64,000 nucleotides of DNA from Lenzites betulinus (lineage: Eukaryota; Basidiomycota; Agaricomycetes; Polyporales; Polyporaceae), in NCBI GenBank assembly GCA_022264855.1, contig JABYQU010000004.1, positions 620,001 to 684,000 on the forward strand, read 5' to 3'. Under the pieces are notes generated by a model. That model was not told where the DNA came from. It worked only from the letters and a program-made list of their open reading frames with translations, and made no database searches. A program made the position numbers and the translations under genes. Below are positions 34,093 through 47,167 of this stretch, piece by piece (within the stretch, counting starts at the first letter, position 1; the number at the start of each line of letters is the position of its first letter).

Positions 34093-36858
34093 TCACTCGC
34101 CCTTCCCCCTGCCAACAACGTCCTGCGCGCCGTGCGCGCCGTCGCCCGCCCACGCCGCGTCCTCGTCCGCGCGGAGCAGGCCCGGGTTCACCTCGCGCTT
34201 GTCCTCCGTCGCGGGCGCGCGCGCGTCGAGCCACGAGTAGCCCGCGGGCCGGCAGAGCATGTACACGAGGTTCCGCCGCCAGTTCCCGTGCGAGAACGGG
34301 TTCGGCGGCGCCGGGCCTGCGACGAGCGACTTGTGCGCCTGGTTCCGGATCTGGCGGGCCCACGCGTGTGGGGCGGTGCACACGGGCGGGTGAACGGGTC
34401 GGTGCGCGTGCGTGCGTGTGTGCGTACGTAAGGACGAAAAGAGGCATGGATATGGGAGAATTTTAGAAGGGGAGAATGCGGAGGTCAGTCAGCGGGTGCG
34501 GCGGCGTGCGGAACGCGCCGCGCCCGGTCCGGCCGACGCGCGAGCCGTGGGTCAGTCACCCTGCGCGCGCCCGTTGATCGCCGACAGGGGCAGCGCGAAA
34601 GGGGCGCGCGAGGGGGTTGTGCGGGCGCGCGCGCGCGGCCGGATCGGGGCGGCGATGATGCAGAGGGCGTACGTACCTGCTCGATCGTCGTGACGTTCAA
34701 GAGCAGCAACTGCCCAATCACCCGACACGGTCAACTCTATATCGCCGTCGCGGGTGGAGGCGCAGGCACTTACCCGGAGGTGGTAGGAGAGAAGCGCCAG
34801 GACGGGCCAGATGACGACCATCGCGATGCAGAACGCGACCGCACTGCCGACGCCCTGGGAAGTCCCGAGGGCCTGCCGGAAGCTCAGGTGGTACTTGCGT
34901 GTGAGCAGGTACAGGTGGACGGCCGTCGTGCATATCACCAAAACCAGCGTCAGCACCTGCGGGTGGAGCGATCGTGAGTATGTGCGACAGAACCCAGGGC
35001 TCGATGCCGTGCCACGCGTGCCTGGCTGACACGGGGCGGCGGAACAGTGCGAGACTTACGCCGGAGAAGAGGAAGGTGAAGAACGCGGTATAATTGCGTC
35101 TCCCCACGCAGTTGTTCACCCACTGACAGTGATGGTCACACCCATCAACGCAGTTGTCGCACTAAACGATCCAATGCGAAATGCGTCATTAATCATCGTC
35201 GTACCGAGTAGTCCACGCTGAAACACGCACCATCTTGCAATGGCTCGACCGTGGCGGTCGGTAAGTCATGCATGTCGGGCAGAATTTCGTCCGCACGCTG
35301 GGTGGCAGGTAGACGACGGCGTCAACATATGAATGAGGGAACGCGGGACTGGCACTCACATCCCCGCCCGCACCTTGAGGTCGCGCGGCAGCGGCTGGCG
35401 GAGGCTCTCCGAGGACGAGCTCGCCGGATATGGCGGGTCAGGATCCAGATTCCGAGGGAGGATCCCAGGATCTCGGAACGCCTGCAAGTGCACATCCAAC
35501 AAACCACAACACAGCGGGTGAGCAAGGGCCCCATCCGCAGCCAAACTGTGGCACAGCCACAGCAAGGCACGCTCGAAACCGACACTCACCGTCGCAAGCA
35601 TGCTCGAGATGGACAGCAGGCACATGTACGCGCCCACGGCGGCGACCGCGGGGCTCTCGTTCAGCCACCACCACACGCAGGTGGTCCCGAACCAGATGCC
35701 CGTGATGCTCAGGACCACAGTGAGCGACGCAACGAACGCCCATGCCGTGTCGCCGCCGGTAAGTATCCGGCCACCCAGGAAGAATCGGTTCCGAGAAGGG
35801 TGGAGTTGGTAATTCCGCATAGGTTTGCCCGTCCGGCTATCCAGGATAGGAACCGCGCTAAGTGGTGGGTCCATATGCGCTGGCGGTGTCGCAATAAAAG
35901 AGGCGTGATTGAGGGACGTGGAGGAGCCTTGCAGGGGGGACAGGCTATGCTTGCGGTGCCCCGGGGAGGTGGGTGATCGGTCGGTCCCGTCCGCGTTGAG
36001 CTCGAAGGTCACTGGAGAGATCTCTGCAGAGCGCGGCTGCAGACCGAACGCACCGCTTGCGCCTGGGTTGATTGGCGTGGTCGGTGACTTCCGTATGCCC
36101 TCGAGGCTGAATCTTCGCTTGAACAGCTTCTCAAAGCTATCGCGCATACGACCGCCCGCACCCTCGTTGCGCCCATACGGATTGGTCTGGACGGTAGGCC
36201 GGTTTGCGCCACCCGACTTGGTGGTAGGTGCAGCACCGATGGGAAGCAGGGGCTCACGACTGTACTTCATGGATGCCGTCCTGTGCGACGGGGTCAAAGT
36301 CGACGACTTGACATCCTCCGCTGAATGCCCCACACTGTCCGTGCCTTCTGAGATCCTGTCACGGTGGTATGAGCCTCCAATGGCTGCGAGGCGAAGGGCG
36401 TCGGCAGCAGTGCCGCCTACCGACGAGACGGACCCGGCAGTGGATGGTCGCGGCAACGGAGGTGTGGGTGATGGAGGTGGGTAGCTCGGGCGGGTTGGGT
36501 GAAAGAAGGATGCCGACGGAAGGATCCCGCCTACGTGGGTTGTACCTTGGGTCGGCCGCGGTTGAAGGATTGGCATGGACGCAGAGGGACCGATCGGGAA
36601 GTCCGGAGCGACATAGTGGGTGGGCGTTATAGGTCCACGGGATCGCGAGGACACCGCCGAGCCCGTCCTGTGATGCGAGAGCTTCGTGGGGGTCGCTGGC
36701 GTGCTCCCAATCGGCGGCTTGGAGACCAGAGAGGTGTTACTAGGCGAGGTGATACCTGGAATGCTGGGCGGCCCATTGCTCGAGGACGAGGGCGCGAAGG
36801 GCAGCTGGGTGACTGCTCGCTGAGAGTTGGAGATCGGTAACGAGTGTGGTGCCGCCAT
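34093..36858 (-). CDS. ERF2: DHHC palmitoyltransferase, Erf2-like
   Basis: S-palmitoylates membrane-associated proteins; yeast Erf2 acts on Ras at the ER. Seven exons (36858-35590, 35481-35360, 35297-35231, 35161-35060, 34956-34774, 34709-34677, 34350-34093) give about 677 aa. The first ~365 residues are a Ser/Pro-rich disordered extension, much longer than yeast Erf2. Then come [16 protein letters not shown], two TM segments, the Cys-rich domain ([22 protein letters not shown]) with the catalytic [13 protein letters not shown], and two more TM segments around [11 protein letters not shown] and [18 protein letters not shown] short cytosolic tail follows. The last intron (34351-34676) is unusually long at 326 nt. 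The Erf4/Shr5 partner is not in the window. The DHHC assignment is certain; orthology to Erf2 is probable. Confidence 0.9.
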
Positions 36859-37326
36859 AGATTGCGAGTGCGGGAAGGAAATACAGTGTAATAAGAGTAG
36901 GATGCTGACGAGAGACGGGCGTTTTGTACTCGGCGGCGCGAGTGGGTAACTTGAATAGAGCTGGACACCTGCGTGCAGCGGGAATACTAAGGTGTGGCCT
37001 GGAGTGCCGGCAGGGATATATTAGCGCATATAGTCGCAGAGGGCAAAGACGCAGAGGGCCGCACTCCCAGAGAAGGAACAAAGAGCTCGAGGATGCGCAC
37101 AGGCAACTCTGCAAAGACGACGCCACCGTCCGCGGCGCGGCTCGCGCAGGCGCCCGGTTCGCTCCGGCTCAGCTCGCGCCCCGTCGTTTATGCAGCTGTC
37201 TCAGTGGCTGCAGCCAGTGCACACAACACGCCGCAGACATGCACGACGGCCGCGAAAACTCGTTGCGCGCGTGTGATACGCCCAGGTCGTGTGCTACATG
37301 ATAGGTACACAGAACGTAAATGCACG
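36859..37326. other. Intergenic region
   Basis: Separates the palmitoyltransferase start from the 3' end of the SAC phosphatase gene. No gene or structure seen. Confidence 0.6.
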
Positions 37327-40300
37327 CTAGCTGCCCAGCCACAACAGCCTCTTCACGCCGTACTCCATCTTCGCGTACACGCTGGTCATCCGCTGGGCCT
37401 CCGCAAGGCTGCATTTCATAAGTTCAGCAGCGGTGCATAGCCATGGAAACAAGCAGGCCTACCTCACAACGTCGGACTCCACGATGAACTCGCGGTGATC
37501 GTTCCCAATGTCCGCGCACGCCTGGCGGATCGCGTCCACGATCATATCCACCGCCTCCTTGCAGCTCTTCGCGTTCGCGAGCTCATCCGTCGTCTGAATG
37601 AAGCTTCCAGTCTCCCGACGAGCCCGTGCAGGGTCCACCGGCAGCGCTTTGAACGCAGCGAAGGCCGTCTCCTGTCCGGCCACCGGGGCGGCGGCATTAG
37701 AAAGGATCCGCGATAGCGGAAGCGTGCTCTTCCGTGGCGCCGTCATAGACTGCCTCGAGAAGGTCGCAGATGACGGCGAAGTTGGCGGTGTCGTAAGGTC
37801 CAAGCTATTCCGGATGGAGTAGCTGGTGACGCGGGTGTCTTGGTCCTGCGAATTGTGCCACGAAATGACAAAGCCAGCGTTCTGTTGCGGGTCCCGGCTC
37901 GCTTCTTCTAGCGGTGATAGGATATAGGCACCTTCGCGCTGAGCGTTGAGCGGGTGAAATGCATATCTACCAAGCATTAGCCCACCTTTGGTAATTCCTA
38001 CAATATCTCCGAGAGGGACGCGGGTATACATCTTCACTTTCTCCAGGGTATAATCATAGCTCTACACGCGCCATCAGCATGCTTCTCTCGTGCCCAACGC
38101 CAAGCGACTCACAATAATATACAAGGCCTTTGCGCTCTGCGATGGCGTTAGTACGCGCGCGAGCAGCCTCGAGGATCGACGTACAAGGAGGAGGACTTTC
38201 TCTTCAAACTTGTCGCCCACTTTCGTGTGGAGCTCCTCCGGGGCAAACAGGGTCCAACCGGACAGCAACCGCTCGCCTTCTGGCAGCACACGGGAAACGC
38301 ACGTCCCTATAGCGTCCGCACGGATCTTTGAGATGCGGATCAGTTCCCGAGGGTCCGTGGACTGCAGCTTGTTCAGGAACTCTGAAAAGACAGAGGTCGT
38401 GCGATTGCCGAGGACAAAGTCGATGACCGCCTGGCTGAACCAGTCCGCAAACGTCGAGCTGTACATCCTGTGGGGGGTTCAAGCTGCTGTGCATCAATGT
38501 CGCGGGCTGGAAGAACACACCTTGCGAGCGAGTTCACCCCATCGTTCAGCAGTCCTGCAAGATCTCTCTTCCCCGTCCTTCACACGAGGCGGTTAGTCCC
38601 TGCATCCTCATTGATACCGTGCGTAGCTTACCTCGTGAAGTCACCCTACAACATGACGGAAGCTAAAGTGAACCATCAAAGGTTGAATCTGATAAATGCG
38701 GCTTACTTTCAGGGCTGACGTCCCGGCGCTGAACGTCAATTCGTCAGATGTCAGCGCTCCGCGCATTAGGAGTTGCAGCACATACTATGCGCGACTGATA
38801 GCGTCTCCGTTGTTCGCCCAAACTGTGAGTGACGTGTATCGTGTTAGTACCTTGCTTGAAAGGCCAAGACATGAAACGTCTGTGGTACGTACCATCGTTG
38901 AATACGACGTCCATCTCGGTCCTTTGCTCGTCTTGGTTGAGCAGGGCTACGGCACCGAGTTGTCGGTTCAACACATGGCGTGCAAACGCCGACTACAGCC
39001 CCAATCAACGATGCCACTCCACATCACGCATGCATGGGCTCAACGCACCTCGACGACGTTCGTGCGGTCCAGGCCATCTATGCAGTTGACACGGAACACG
39101 CCCTTCTGCTTGGACATGATCTGGCTGTTCGAAATCCAAAAGTACCTGCAGCAACATATCAATATTGGCAATCAATACTGGGCAATATTAGACTGACCCC
39201 TGGCTCTCGAACGTGCGTTCGAGCTCCTCGATGAGTTTGGAGATGTTCTCATATCTGTACAGATGATCAGCGACACGAGGTGGCGGGACACAAATGCACG
39301 GCCTACTTCATCCCTTTGGTTTCCGCGTGGAAATCGTAAGCGAGATACCTGTGCAACCTCAAGTTTAGTGATTGCAACCGTAACAACAGCGCTTGCGTAC
39401 TTCACGTCGGCAGGGGCGAGCTCTTTCACGTAGTCTCCGTAGGCGGTGGTAACCTGCCCTTCCTTGCCGTGCTGCTCCGCGAGGTTCACGATAGTCTTCC
39501 TTGAGGCATCAGGGAAGTGCAGCTGCGGTAAAAAAGCACGACATACGAGCGGTCCATACGCGGTAGTGATCTTGCCCAGATGCTGTTGGATTGCACGTAG
39601 GTTTTGGTCGTGCGTGCGTTCGGGGTTCAGTTGTGGCGCAGGCTTCAGAGCCATGCCCTGCTGGTTCCAGAACAATGGAACTGTAGTCTTTTGTGTTAGT
39701 GTGAATAAACAGCAATATGTCTATGCGCACGTACTCGAGCCGCGGATCTGCACATGGCTGAACACGTTCGTGAAACCCTCCCGCTGGTTCATCGTCAGTA
39801 CCGCCAACCTCTGAGCTGCCTACACAGGACGTACCTCAACCCGCATGACTGTCTCGGTCTCGACGAAATTCGCCACATTGGCATCGTCGTCGATACCACG
39901 ACGCTGATATCGCAACCCAGCACGGTCCCTCGAACGGCGGGAGATGATGATATATTCTACCGACGCGGTGGTACCTTGCTCCTGTGCAACGGGGTCTCGC
40001 ACTATTGGGAATGACGATATTTGGTAGAATCCCTGCACGATGGGCAACACATAGGGATGGAGCTGTGCGCACTGCCGTGGTCAGACGTATGTTCCGCACA
40101 TGATTGAAGTCGTTAATCACCCCTCCATCAATAAGTGGCTTTGTGAGCCATTCATTCCACCAGAACCTACGGTCTACTCTGCGCCATAGGGGAAGGGCGG
40201 CTGACGGCTCAGCTAACACTTCCACTGTCTCGCTTGGCGGGCTGAGACGGTTATTGTCGTCCAAAGCATTCAGCTGCTCTAGCAACGCATTCTGTGCCTT

Positions 40301-41586
40301 GTTCTTCTCGATCATTTCATGCTTATGTTGAAGCGAGCGAGTGATATCTGCGCCGCCGTGAGGACATATCATATGTAACGAGGCACAGACCTACCAAATG
40401 CGTACGAGAAGTACATGCCTCCTCTTGTGAATTCCCTGATACATTCTCGTACAATCTTCTCCTCAAGTTCGGAGTGCCGCTCTTCCACAGTCCGTGGTGG
40501 TGGCGCAGCGGAGGCGACTATGCTTTCGATAACCTCTTCGCGGTCTTTAGTCTCATCTTTCGTGAGGGCTTCTAGGTCCAGGGGATCATCCAAGGATTGG
40601 TCCGACTGCTCAACCAAGGAATGGTCGGCCGATGCGGCCTGCCCCTGCCTCTTGGAGAGCCTGGTCCAAAACGATAAGCGGTCCGCAAGGGTCTTCACGA
40701 CATTGTCCGTATTCGTGGACACGACTGATGAGGGAGTGGAGCTTGTCGAAGCCGGGGATGAGGGCCTCGAGTCCTCGGAAGTGTCAAATGTCTGGCCGGG
40801 AAGTGGGGAGACTACCTTGACCTGGTCCTGCTCCGCGAACTTGACTCGAGGGGACCTGGATCCATCTGCTGCAATGTCGTCTATCTCGGCCGAGCGCTGT
40901 TCCGCCGCATGCGCTTCTTGAACAACTTCCGTTGGTAGCAGGGAAGCCCTCTTATCGATGTTACTGTTACGAGACGCCAGGGCAGTAAGCACGGTGCGTG
41001 CACGTTCCTCAACTAGCGGAATCGCGGTGACGCCCTTAACGCTGTATACAGTATGCCTTGGATCGAGAACTTCGGCTCATGAGGTAGCGAACATAAACTG
41101 CAGAATTTGAATAACAACTTACAGTTGCCGATCTCATTTCTGGACGAGATCACGAGGAGGTATGAAGCTGGGGGACGCGTTCAGTTGTGCACACACCGGG
41201 TGGAGCAGCATATATTGACCAGTGTAGAGCTCCAAGAAGCCCAGTATGCCGTAAACCACCACGCTGTCCTCCCATTTGGCTTCGGCATCCTTGGAGGAGT
41301 GTGTCTCGACCTTTCCGCCTTTGCCCCACTCCACCTTAACTTGAGACGCTGAGGGGTCCTGTACATTCCCCGAAGACCGCGGACGCAACAGAAGTCCTTC
41401 TGGAGTTGCCAAGACCAAGATGTGTTCATATGGACATGGATGAGGAACGGGCGGGAGTGTGTCCTTCGGCTGCAGGCCGGTGTGGTGCCCTGGAGATTCC
41501 GTGGTCGCGGGGCTGGTTACGGCGGGTTGTGCAGACTTCGACTCCGGCGCGAGGCCCTTGAAGGTCTTTGAGAAAAGGCGTTTCAT
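37327..41586 (-). CDS. SAC-domain phosphoinositide phosphatase, INPP5F/Sac2-like
   Basis: Hydrolyses phosphates from phosphoinositides on endomembranes. The coding sequence is split by many short introns. It starts at 41586 (MKRLFSKTFKG), and exon 1 ends at 41220 before a 52-nt intron. The SAC core is recognisable in pieces: FLDPRHTVYSVKGVTAIPLV, WNEWLTKPLID, FWNQQGMALKP and VNLAEQHGKEG. The catalytic CX5R(T) motif reads NCIDGLDRTN near 39055-39090. Downstream, VKMYTRVPLGDIVGITKG and a Ser-rich linker resemble the hSac2 domain that follows SAC in INPP5F-type enzymes. The last exon ends RLLWLGS with the stop at 37327-37329, joined by a phase-2 intron after ESDVV. There is no C-terminal TM pair as in Sac1. 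Substrate specificity cannot be read from sequence. Exact borders of the middle exons were not all resolved. Confidence 0.85.
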
Positions 41587-41937
41587 GATCGCCTATCAAG
41601 TACGAAGACAGAGCAGCGCATGTGTACACAGAAGAAGAAGAGAGAGGTGAGCACGAGAGCAGGACGAAACGAGTCGGATGGCGCTTTGGGCGGCAACTTC
41701 GCTCGGGTTGCCTTGAATGACATCAGTCCCATCAGATCTGCTAGATCATGTACCCGCCGATCTACTTGTGCGTGTGAGTGCTACGAGCGCCGGCAAGCCT
41801 CCAGGGTCGAAAGCACCGGTACTCATACTACTCAACGTTCTTTACTATGATTCAAACTCATTCGCATCGCCGGCGAGCATGATTCCAGAGCTATGTTGTA
41901 ACAGGTGATACTATACATGATACAGCGTCTCGTCATT

Positions 41938-43199
41938 CTACGCAGGCGCGTTCGAAGAGTTGCGACCCTCAACACGGATGTCATACCCATACCCGCCACC
42001 AGGAGCTCCAGGGACGTCCCCGGGACCATTGTAGTGCAGCTCCGAAACATCGTAGTTCCCTGCAAAACATTAGCCCCAGATCTTGTCGCGTTGCGCGTGT
42101 AACACTCACCGATGAATTTCCAGCCATCTTGCTGGACGTGGTAGAGGTTGACGGTGTTACCAGAGAACGCATCTCGGTGACCAGCGGCATAAATGCTGCG
42201 CCGACCGAGCTCCTGAGCCTCTTCATCTGTCAAATCCCACTTGTACCCCTGGTCGAGTACACCATACGCGAATGTGCTGCCGGAGCCGACAGAGAAGAGA
42301 TCGCCCTTGAGACGCGTGCCATCTGAGTCAACATAGAAGATTGCAGGGCCCTGGATATAATGATCATTCAGCATGGACATTCAGAGAAAGAAGGGCGCGC
42401 ATTAAACGCACAGTCTTGTCCCAACCGCAGATCATAGTTCCCTGGAATTGTGTAGATCAGCATACCGGTCTTCACACTGTACGGTCAACATGGTCGTACC
42501 ATGCTCAAGCCCATGCCCTTGTAACTGTACACGAGATTGCTCAAGTACTTGCTTGCGGCTGCGACCGAGATACGTTCGCGATTGCGGAGCTCGTGTAGCC
42601 TGCACTGAATACCAAGGTACGTCTCCCAATACTGGCAATCGGCTATTCCCAATTCAGTAAATAAACATTGGGGTGGGTGAACGCGTTATTTACCTGCACC
42701 ACCAGCCATCGTACCCAGCAGGTAAGGGTTAATCTCAATGACCTTCTTGACGGTTCCGGAGGCTAATTGTGGTCAGTACGATAGCATGGATGAAAGCATC
42801 GCGATGTTACTCACCAACATAGCTTCCCGCCGTAGCCCTAGAGTCGACCGCGACAATCACTCCTCCCTTGTAACGGAAGGCCAGAGTTGTCGTACCGTGC
42901 TTGATTTTGATGCGGCAAGACGGGTCTGCGTGATCATCTGTATGCAGGCGCAAGAAGGATGCAGGCTAGAGATGGTTGAGACACCAGATATGACACGAAA
43001 CGTGCATTCACGTTGCAATACGCACGTCTGCCACTGCGGGGAGGTTGAAAGAAGGTACGCCCTTGGCCAAGTTGCCGAATCCGCCTTCCGACCCCCACAT
43101 CATCTCTGAAATGTCTTCATCTTCGCCGTACAGTTCTTTGGCCTTGCGAATATCGGCCTCAGGCGTTGTTGAAGAATAGCGCGAGAGGAAGGAGTTCAT
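41938..43199 (-). CDS. PRE2: 20S proteasome subunit beta5 (chymotrypsin-like)
   Basis: Catalytic beta5 subunit of the 20S proteasome core, synthesised with a propeptide that is removed autocatalytically. Several exons; the first runs 43199-43022. The propeptide ([19 protein letters not shown]...) ends at KIKHG, exposing the catalytic Thr1 of TTTLAF. Downstream are [18 protein letters not shown] (Asp17 and Lys33 in mature numbering), [16 protein letters not shown], the [20 protein letters not shown] segment and [11 protein letters not shown] at the C-terminus. All catalytic residues visible are intact. The tail after GYGYDIRV is slightly extended. Fungal beta5 genes are usually co-regulated by Rpn4-type factors; I did not identify such a site. 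Confidence 0.95.
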
Positions 43200-43990
43200 G
43201 GTGGTAGTGGAAGTACGCGTACGCCTTGTGGGCGCTAGAGTGCTACCTACGTTTCCTACTTTGTCACGTGCTGTCGTAGCGCCGGCTCCCCGCGCCGGGG
43301 GTGCGACTCCGAGGGAACGCGTTGAAATTCCCTCGGGACAGTTTCCTTCTAGCCATAACATTGATAGTGAGTACTATCGCCCGGGGCCATGACCATTCTT
43401 CTACGTCTCTCGTGAGCTACGCTATGATCTCACGCCAAGTTTCCTCACCGCATGTCCGATTATTACTCGGGACGCCACACTCGGAGCTGCTGAGCTCGAC
43501 AGCTGCTGTATCAAGCCCTTAGATTGTTCGCCACTGACCCTGTCGAGAAGAATTCCATTGGTTGCTTGAAGCTTCCGCGTTACGACACACACCCACCGAT
43601 ATCAGAAGCATGTTGTGAGCATGCGGCTGCAGGCCGCATTATTGCGACGAGGCTGTACTGTCAGCCGAAAGGGTCCCCGTCGCACCGTCGATGATAATAA
43701 TAACTAGAGCTCAATCATCCACAGAAATTATGCAAAATACGAGACACCAAATATGACATGACAACAGCAAGAGAACACAGGATGACCACGCGGTAGTGTG
43801 TGCTTGGCGACACCCATGGGCTACTGCGCAACACACACCGTATACGGTCAGGGCCCCGGATAACAATACTGCCAAAAGAAGTGTGTGATTACAAACTCAC
43901 TTACATACCCATGAGGACCACCGAAGGCTGCTACACATGCACGAAGGTTCAACGACGTCGGTGGCCTGGGATGTGTCTCGCGAGTCACGG

Positions 43991-45566
43991 TCACTTTTTC
44001 ACCGCCCAGGCGAACGCCCAGCGGCTGTAGATGCGAGCACGGAGCTCACGGAGCTCAGCGGTGGCTTCTCGCTGCATCATCTCCACGCTTTCCGGGAGAT
44101 ATCCCTCGCTGAAAGCCGAGTGATGAGCTTCCAAGAACACACGGGCCTGTCCACTTCACTGCACCTTAGCAACAGCGGCGTCAGCCCCGCAATATACCTC
44201 AGGCAATCTTCACGGAGCATCTCCGCTATAAGCCGTTCTCGCGGGTCGGAGGCTGCGGATGGAAAGATAAATAAAACCGCAAGTGCGAATACGAGGCAAA
44301 ACTGACTTTGACGCCACGGACCGATCGGGATGAACGCTTTGTGCCATCCAACATCGGCGTATGCATCGTTCGCTCTGAGCCACGTAGGCATCATCGAAGG
44401 AGAGTCGATGCTGCCCCCTCGATTTTTCATGGCGTTGTACGCCGCAAAGAACACGCGATGTGTCCAATAGAAGCCGGGGGAGCCTTCTTCGACGTACGCT
44501 AGCGGCTGCTTCCATTCGTCGAATAGCTGCATGTCGCCGTCGCCGGAGATCACGACCCCTCCTGGTCGCAAAGCCTGTGCAAATTCCTGCAACAACTGGG
44601 GATAATCGCGTATCTATAACTTTGATGTCAACGCTAGCAGCTGACTTCATGAATAATGAGCGACGCACCCCAGCTGATATGGCCCGTGCATGGATGACAT
44701 CAAATGCACCCTCATAATGGCCAAACCCCAGGTTTGCCTGGAGCCTTCCGGTAAGCAAGCGCAATGACGAAATATCGAGTAACCGTGAGACTCACGTCGT
44801 CTATCTCAAATCTGAAGATAGCGTACGTTTCAGCGGTTGTAATTAGCGAAGCGATAGACCGTTGCCGACATACCGGCAGTTCGATGGAAGGTCTCTACAT
44901 AATGACAATCAGCGACCATCGGATTGAGTTCGAGGACGTCAGATGATCGCTCACTCATCTACCCGAGGAGGCGCCAGATCGACACCTACAACGGTACAGT
45001 GAGGGTAGAGCTTTGCCATATCGATCGCCCTACAGATAGAAGACGTGAGCGTTATACCCATCAAACGCCATTTTACTCACCAACTTCCGCTTCCGGTGCC
45101 AACGTCTAGAACTGCGGGGGTTTCCCCGGTCGCGGGCGGAGAGCTCGTCTGACCAAGTCTGGAGCTGGGTAAAGTCCGCCGAGGGCGAGGGTGATGACCT
45201 GATGTTGCAGGTCTAGTCTTCTGTGCTCTTCGGTGTCCTTACGAGAGGTTTAGTACGTCTCATTAGCTCAGAGAAGAGTCTATGAAGGCCCACCGCAGGC
45301 AAGAAGTATGTCTATTACGATGTCAGCAATCGGAGGCGGGAGCTGCGCACGAAAACCACGCACATCATTTTGGTTATTTAAGATGCGTCCGTAGACCTGC
45401 CTGAGCTGATGGGTGCCAATCAGTACCGGTGCAGTACGGTAGGGACCGAAAAGGTTACCATCAGCTGGCCGTCGACAGAAGATGAAAACGAATACAATGA
45501 CGGAGCAGGGCTACCACTACGCCCGTCAGAGCTGCTTTCAGATAGCTCATCCTGATAGGAGGTCAT
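43991..45566 (-). CDS. Class I SAM-dependent methyltransferase (UMTA-like)
   Basis: Several exons from MTSYQDELSESSSDGRSG (45566) to a stop at 43991-43993, after YSRWAFAWAVKK. Recognisable blocks in order: LRQVYGRILNNQND, EHRRLDLQHQVITLALGG, the SAM-binding motif I LDVGTGSGSW (near 45090-45115), MAKLYPHCTVVGVDLAPP (motif II), FDVIHARAIS, FAQALRPGGVVISGDGDMQL (motif III), FYWTHRVFFAAYNAMKNRGG and RERLIAEMLREDCLRYIAGL. This is the expanded Agaricomycete methyltransferase family related to LaeA-like Methyltransf_23 proteins. The substrate is unknown. No biosynthetic core gene lies nearby, so a secondary-metabolite role is not supported. Exact exon borders around 44600-45000 are approximate. Confidence 0.85.
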
Positions 45567-46279
45567 GCGGATATCAGCACCAAGCGCAAGGCAGGTCACA
45601 AGCAGAGTGCTATACCGGGGAGTCTGGCAGGGAGCTTCCAGAGGACTCCGAGGAGTATATATCCTCAAGCTCATGCCTGGGCGCCCACAAGAAGGACATG
45701 CGCGTCTGGTTGGGACCTGCTGGCAAGGGGAGGGTTCAGAGAAAGATTGGATAACGTCATGGTGAGACCGAGGAAAGCGGTCGCAGGCAGAAGCGGCTCA
45801 CTACTCATGCCAGTGGGAGCCTGATTGGGATTGGCGCATGCAGCTGGTTCCGAGAAATCTTCGAATATTCCGACTCAATTAGGATGGAGATAAGGCCCGA
45901 GGAGAGTCTGTGCCTCGGGGAACGTTGGGGAAGAATACGGTGTTGCCCGGTGGTGCAGCCTGGCCGCGGAGGATGCTGGCGCCCACGCCGTCAGTCGCGT
46001 TATTAGAAGCAGGTGAGAGATGTCGACGACCTCGGCTGACCTAGCGGTGGTGCAGCTTCCCTTCATGCGCTAGCTATGCGCAGCTGACCATGCTGTTGAT
46101 GGGGCGCTGTTCCGTGCACGAACAATCCCGGCGGTGAGTATCTCATGTTCGCTGCGCGATTAAGCCGCCACACGCAGTCTCTACTGCTCCGGCATTATCC
46201 GAAGAGAGAACCGGCGCCTAATACATTCTATTCGACCTAGCCTACCCGGGCCGTCCCGCCACATCTAACTAGTTCCCAT
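45567..46279. other. Intergenic region
   Basis: No supported gene. It holds the promoter side of the methyltransferase gene. Confidence 0.5.
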
Positions 46280-46660
46280 TCCAGGTTATAAGATCGACGT
46301 TGGCGATTTTATGGGCATGATGTACGGTCGGGGTCGATGAGGCCAACGAGCTCCACCTTGAATACCCCTTGGACCGTCAACTCTTCAAGCTCGAGGGTAT
46401 CCTTGCCGCCAAGGAGATCAAGAAGCCTACCGCCAAGGATTCCGACCGCATCTCCGTTCAATTCGTCACAAAGAACGCATACAAGACGACTACCGCGACT
46501 AGTACCTCGTATGAGTCGCTTTGAGTCCAGGATTCGCCTGTACGGCCTCACCAGCACCTTTGAATTCGTTGAGGCCGCAGTCTTGCCTTACGGCAAGAAC
46601 CAATACTTCACCGAAGGCGGAGACTTTGGGTTCCGATCCCATGGGCTGTGGCATATGTAG
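46280..46660 (+). pseudogene. Decayed fragment of a peptidase S1-like family protein
   Basis: Two frames of one degraded gene. The first reads ELHLEYPLDRQLFKLEGIL, then SVQFVTKNAYKTTT, and stops near 46524. The second, overlapping, reads RFESRIRLYGLTSTFEFVEA, VLPYGKNQYFTEGGDFGF and stops at 46658-46660. The order and spacing recall a basidiomycete family of trypsin-fold proteins that have FESRxRxY, xVEAAVxPY and GGDSG blocks. The expected catalytic GDSG is replaced here by GDFG. The N-terminal part is absent and a frameshift is present. Family assignment is from memory of the motif pattern and is tentative. Confidence 0.5.
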
Positions 46661-47167
46661 GCTGTATAGAACTGTAGGTCAGGGAGGAGAAAAGTACTGG
46701 AGTACTTTGTCATGTATGTGAATGCTCGGCTTCTATGTATATGCGCTGTAAGTTAGCTACATGACCTGAGGTCTATAGAGTGAGACACAGACATTAATTG
46801 GAACAGATTTGCCACTTATGCATTACATATGTGTTCCAGATTATTGGCATCTCAAAGTGAAAGTAACCACTAAACAGGAACAATTACATGTTTGATCCTC
46901 CCTAACTCGTCCTTGTGTGTAGTAGCACTTTCGAGCAGGCGGAAGGTGGTGGCGTTCACGGGCGTAGGGTCGAGCGAGTGTGGGCGCAAGCATGCGGTCG
47001 AGCGAGCGGCGCCGGCAGGTCGAGCGAACGCTTTCAGACGCTTTCCCATTCCGCTCGAGGGTCGATGACGTAAGCCAAGATCGCCCATCGTCTCGGCAAA
47101 TGCCGGCGCGCGCGTCCCGCCTCTGCCGCCACAACTGCAGTCAAACGCGTCTTCTCCTCGAACCGTC
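46661..47167. other. Intergenic region upstream of UBC9
   Basis: AT-richer stretch followed by the likely UBC9 promoter and 5' UTR. No gene seen. Confidence 0.6.
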
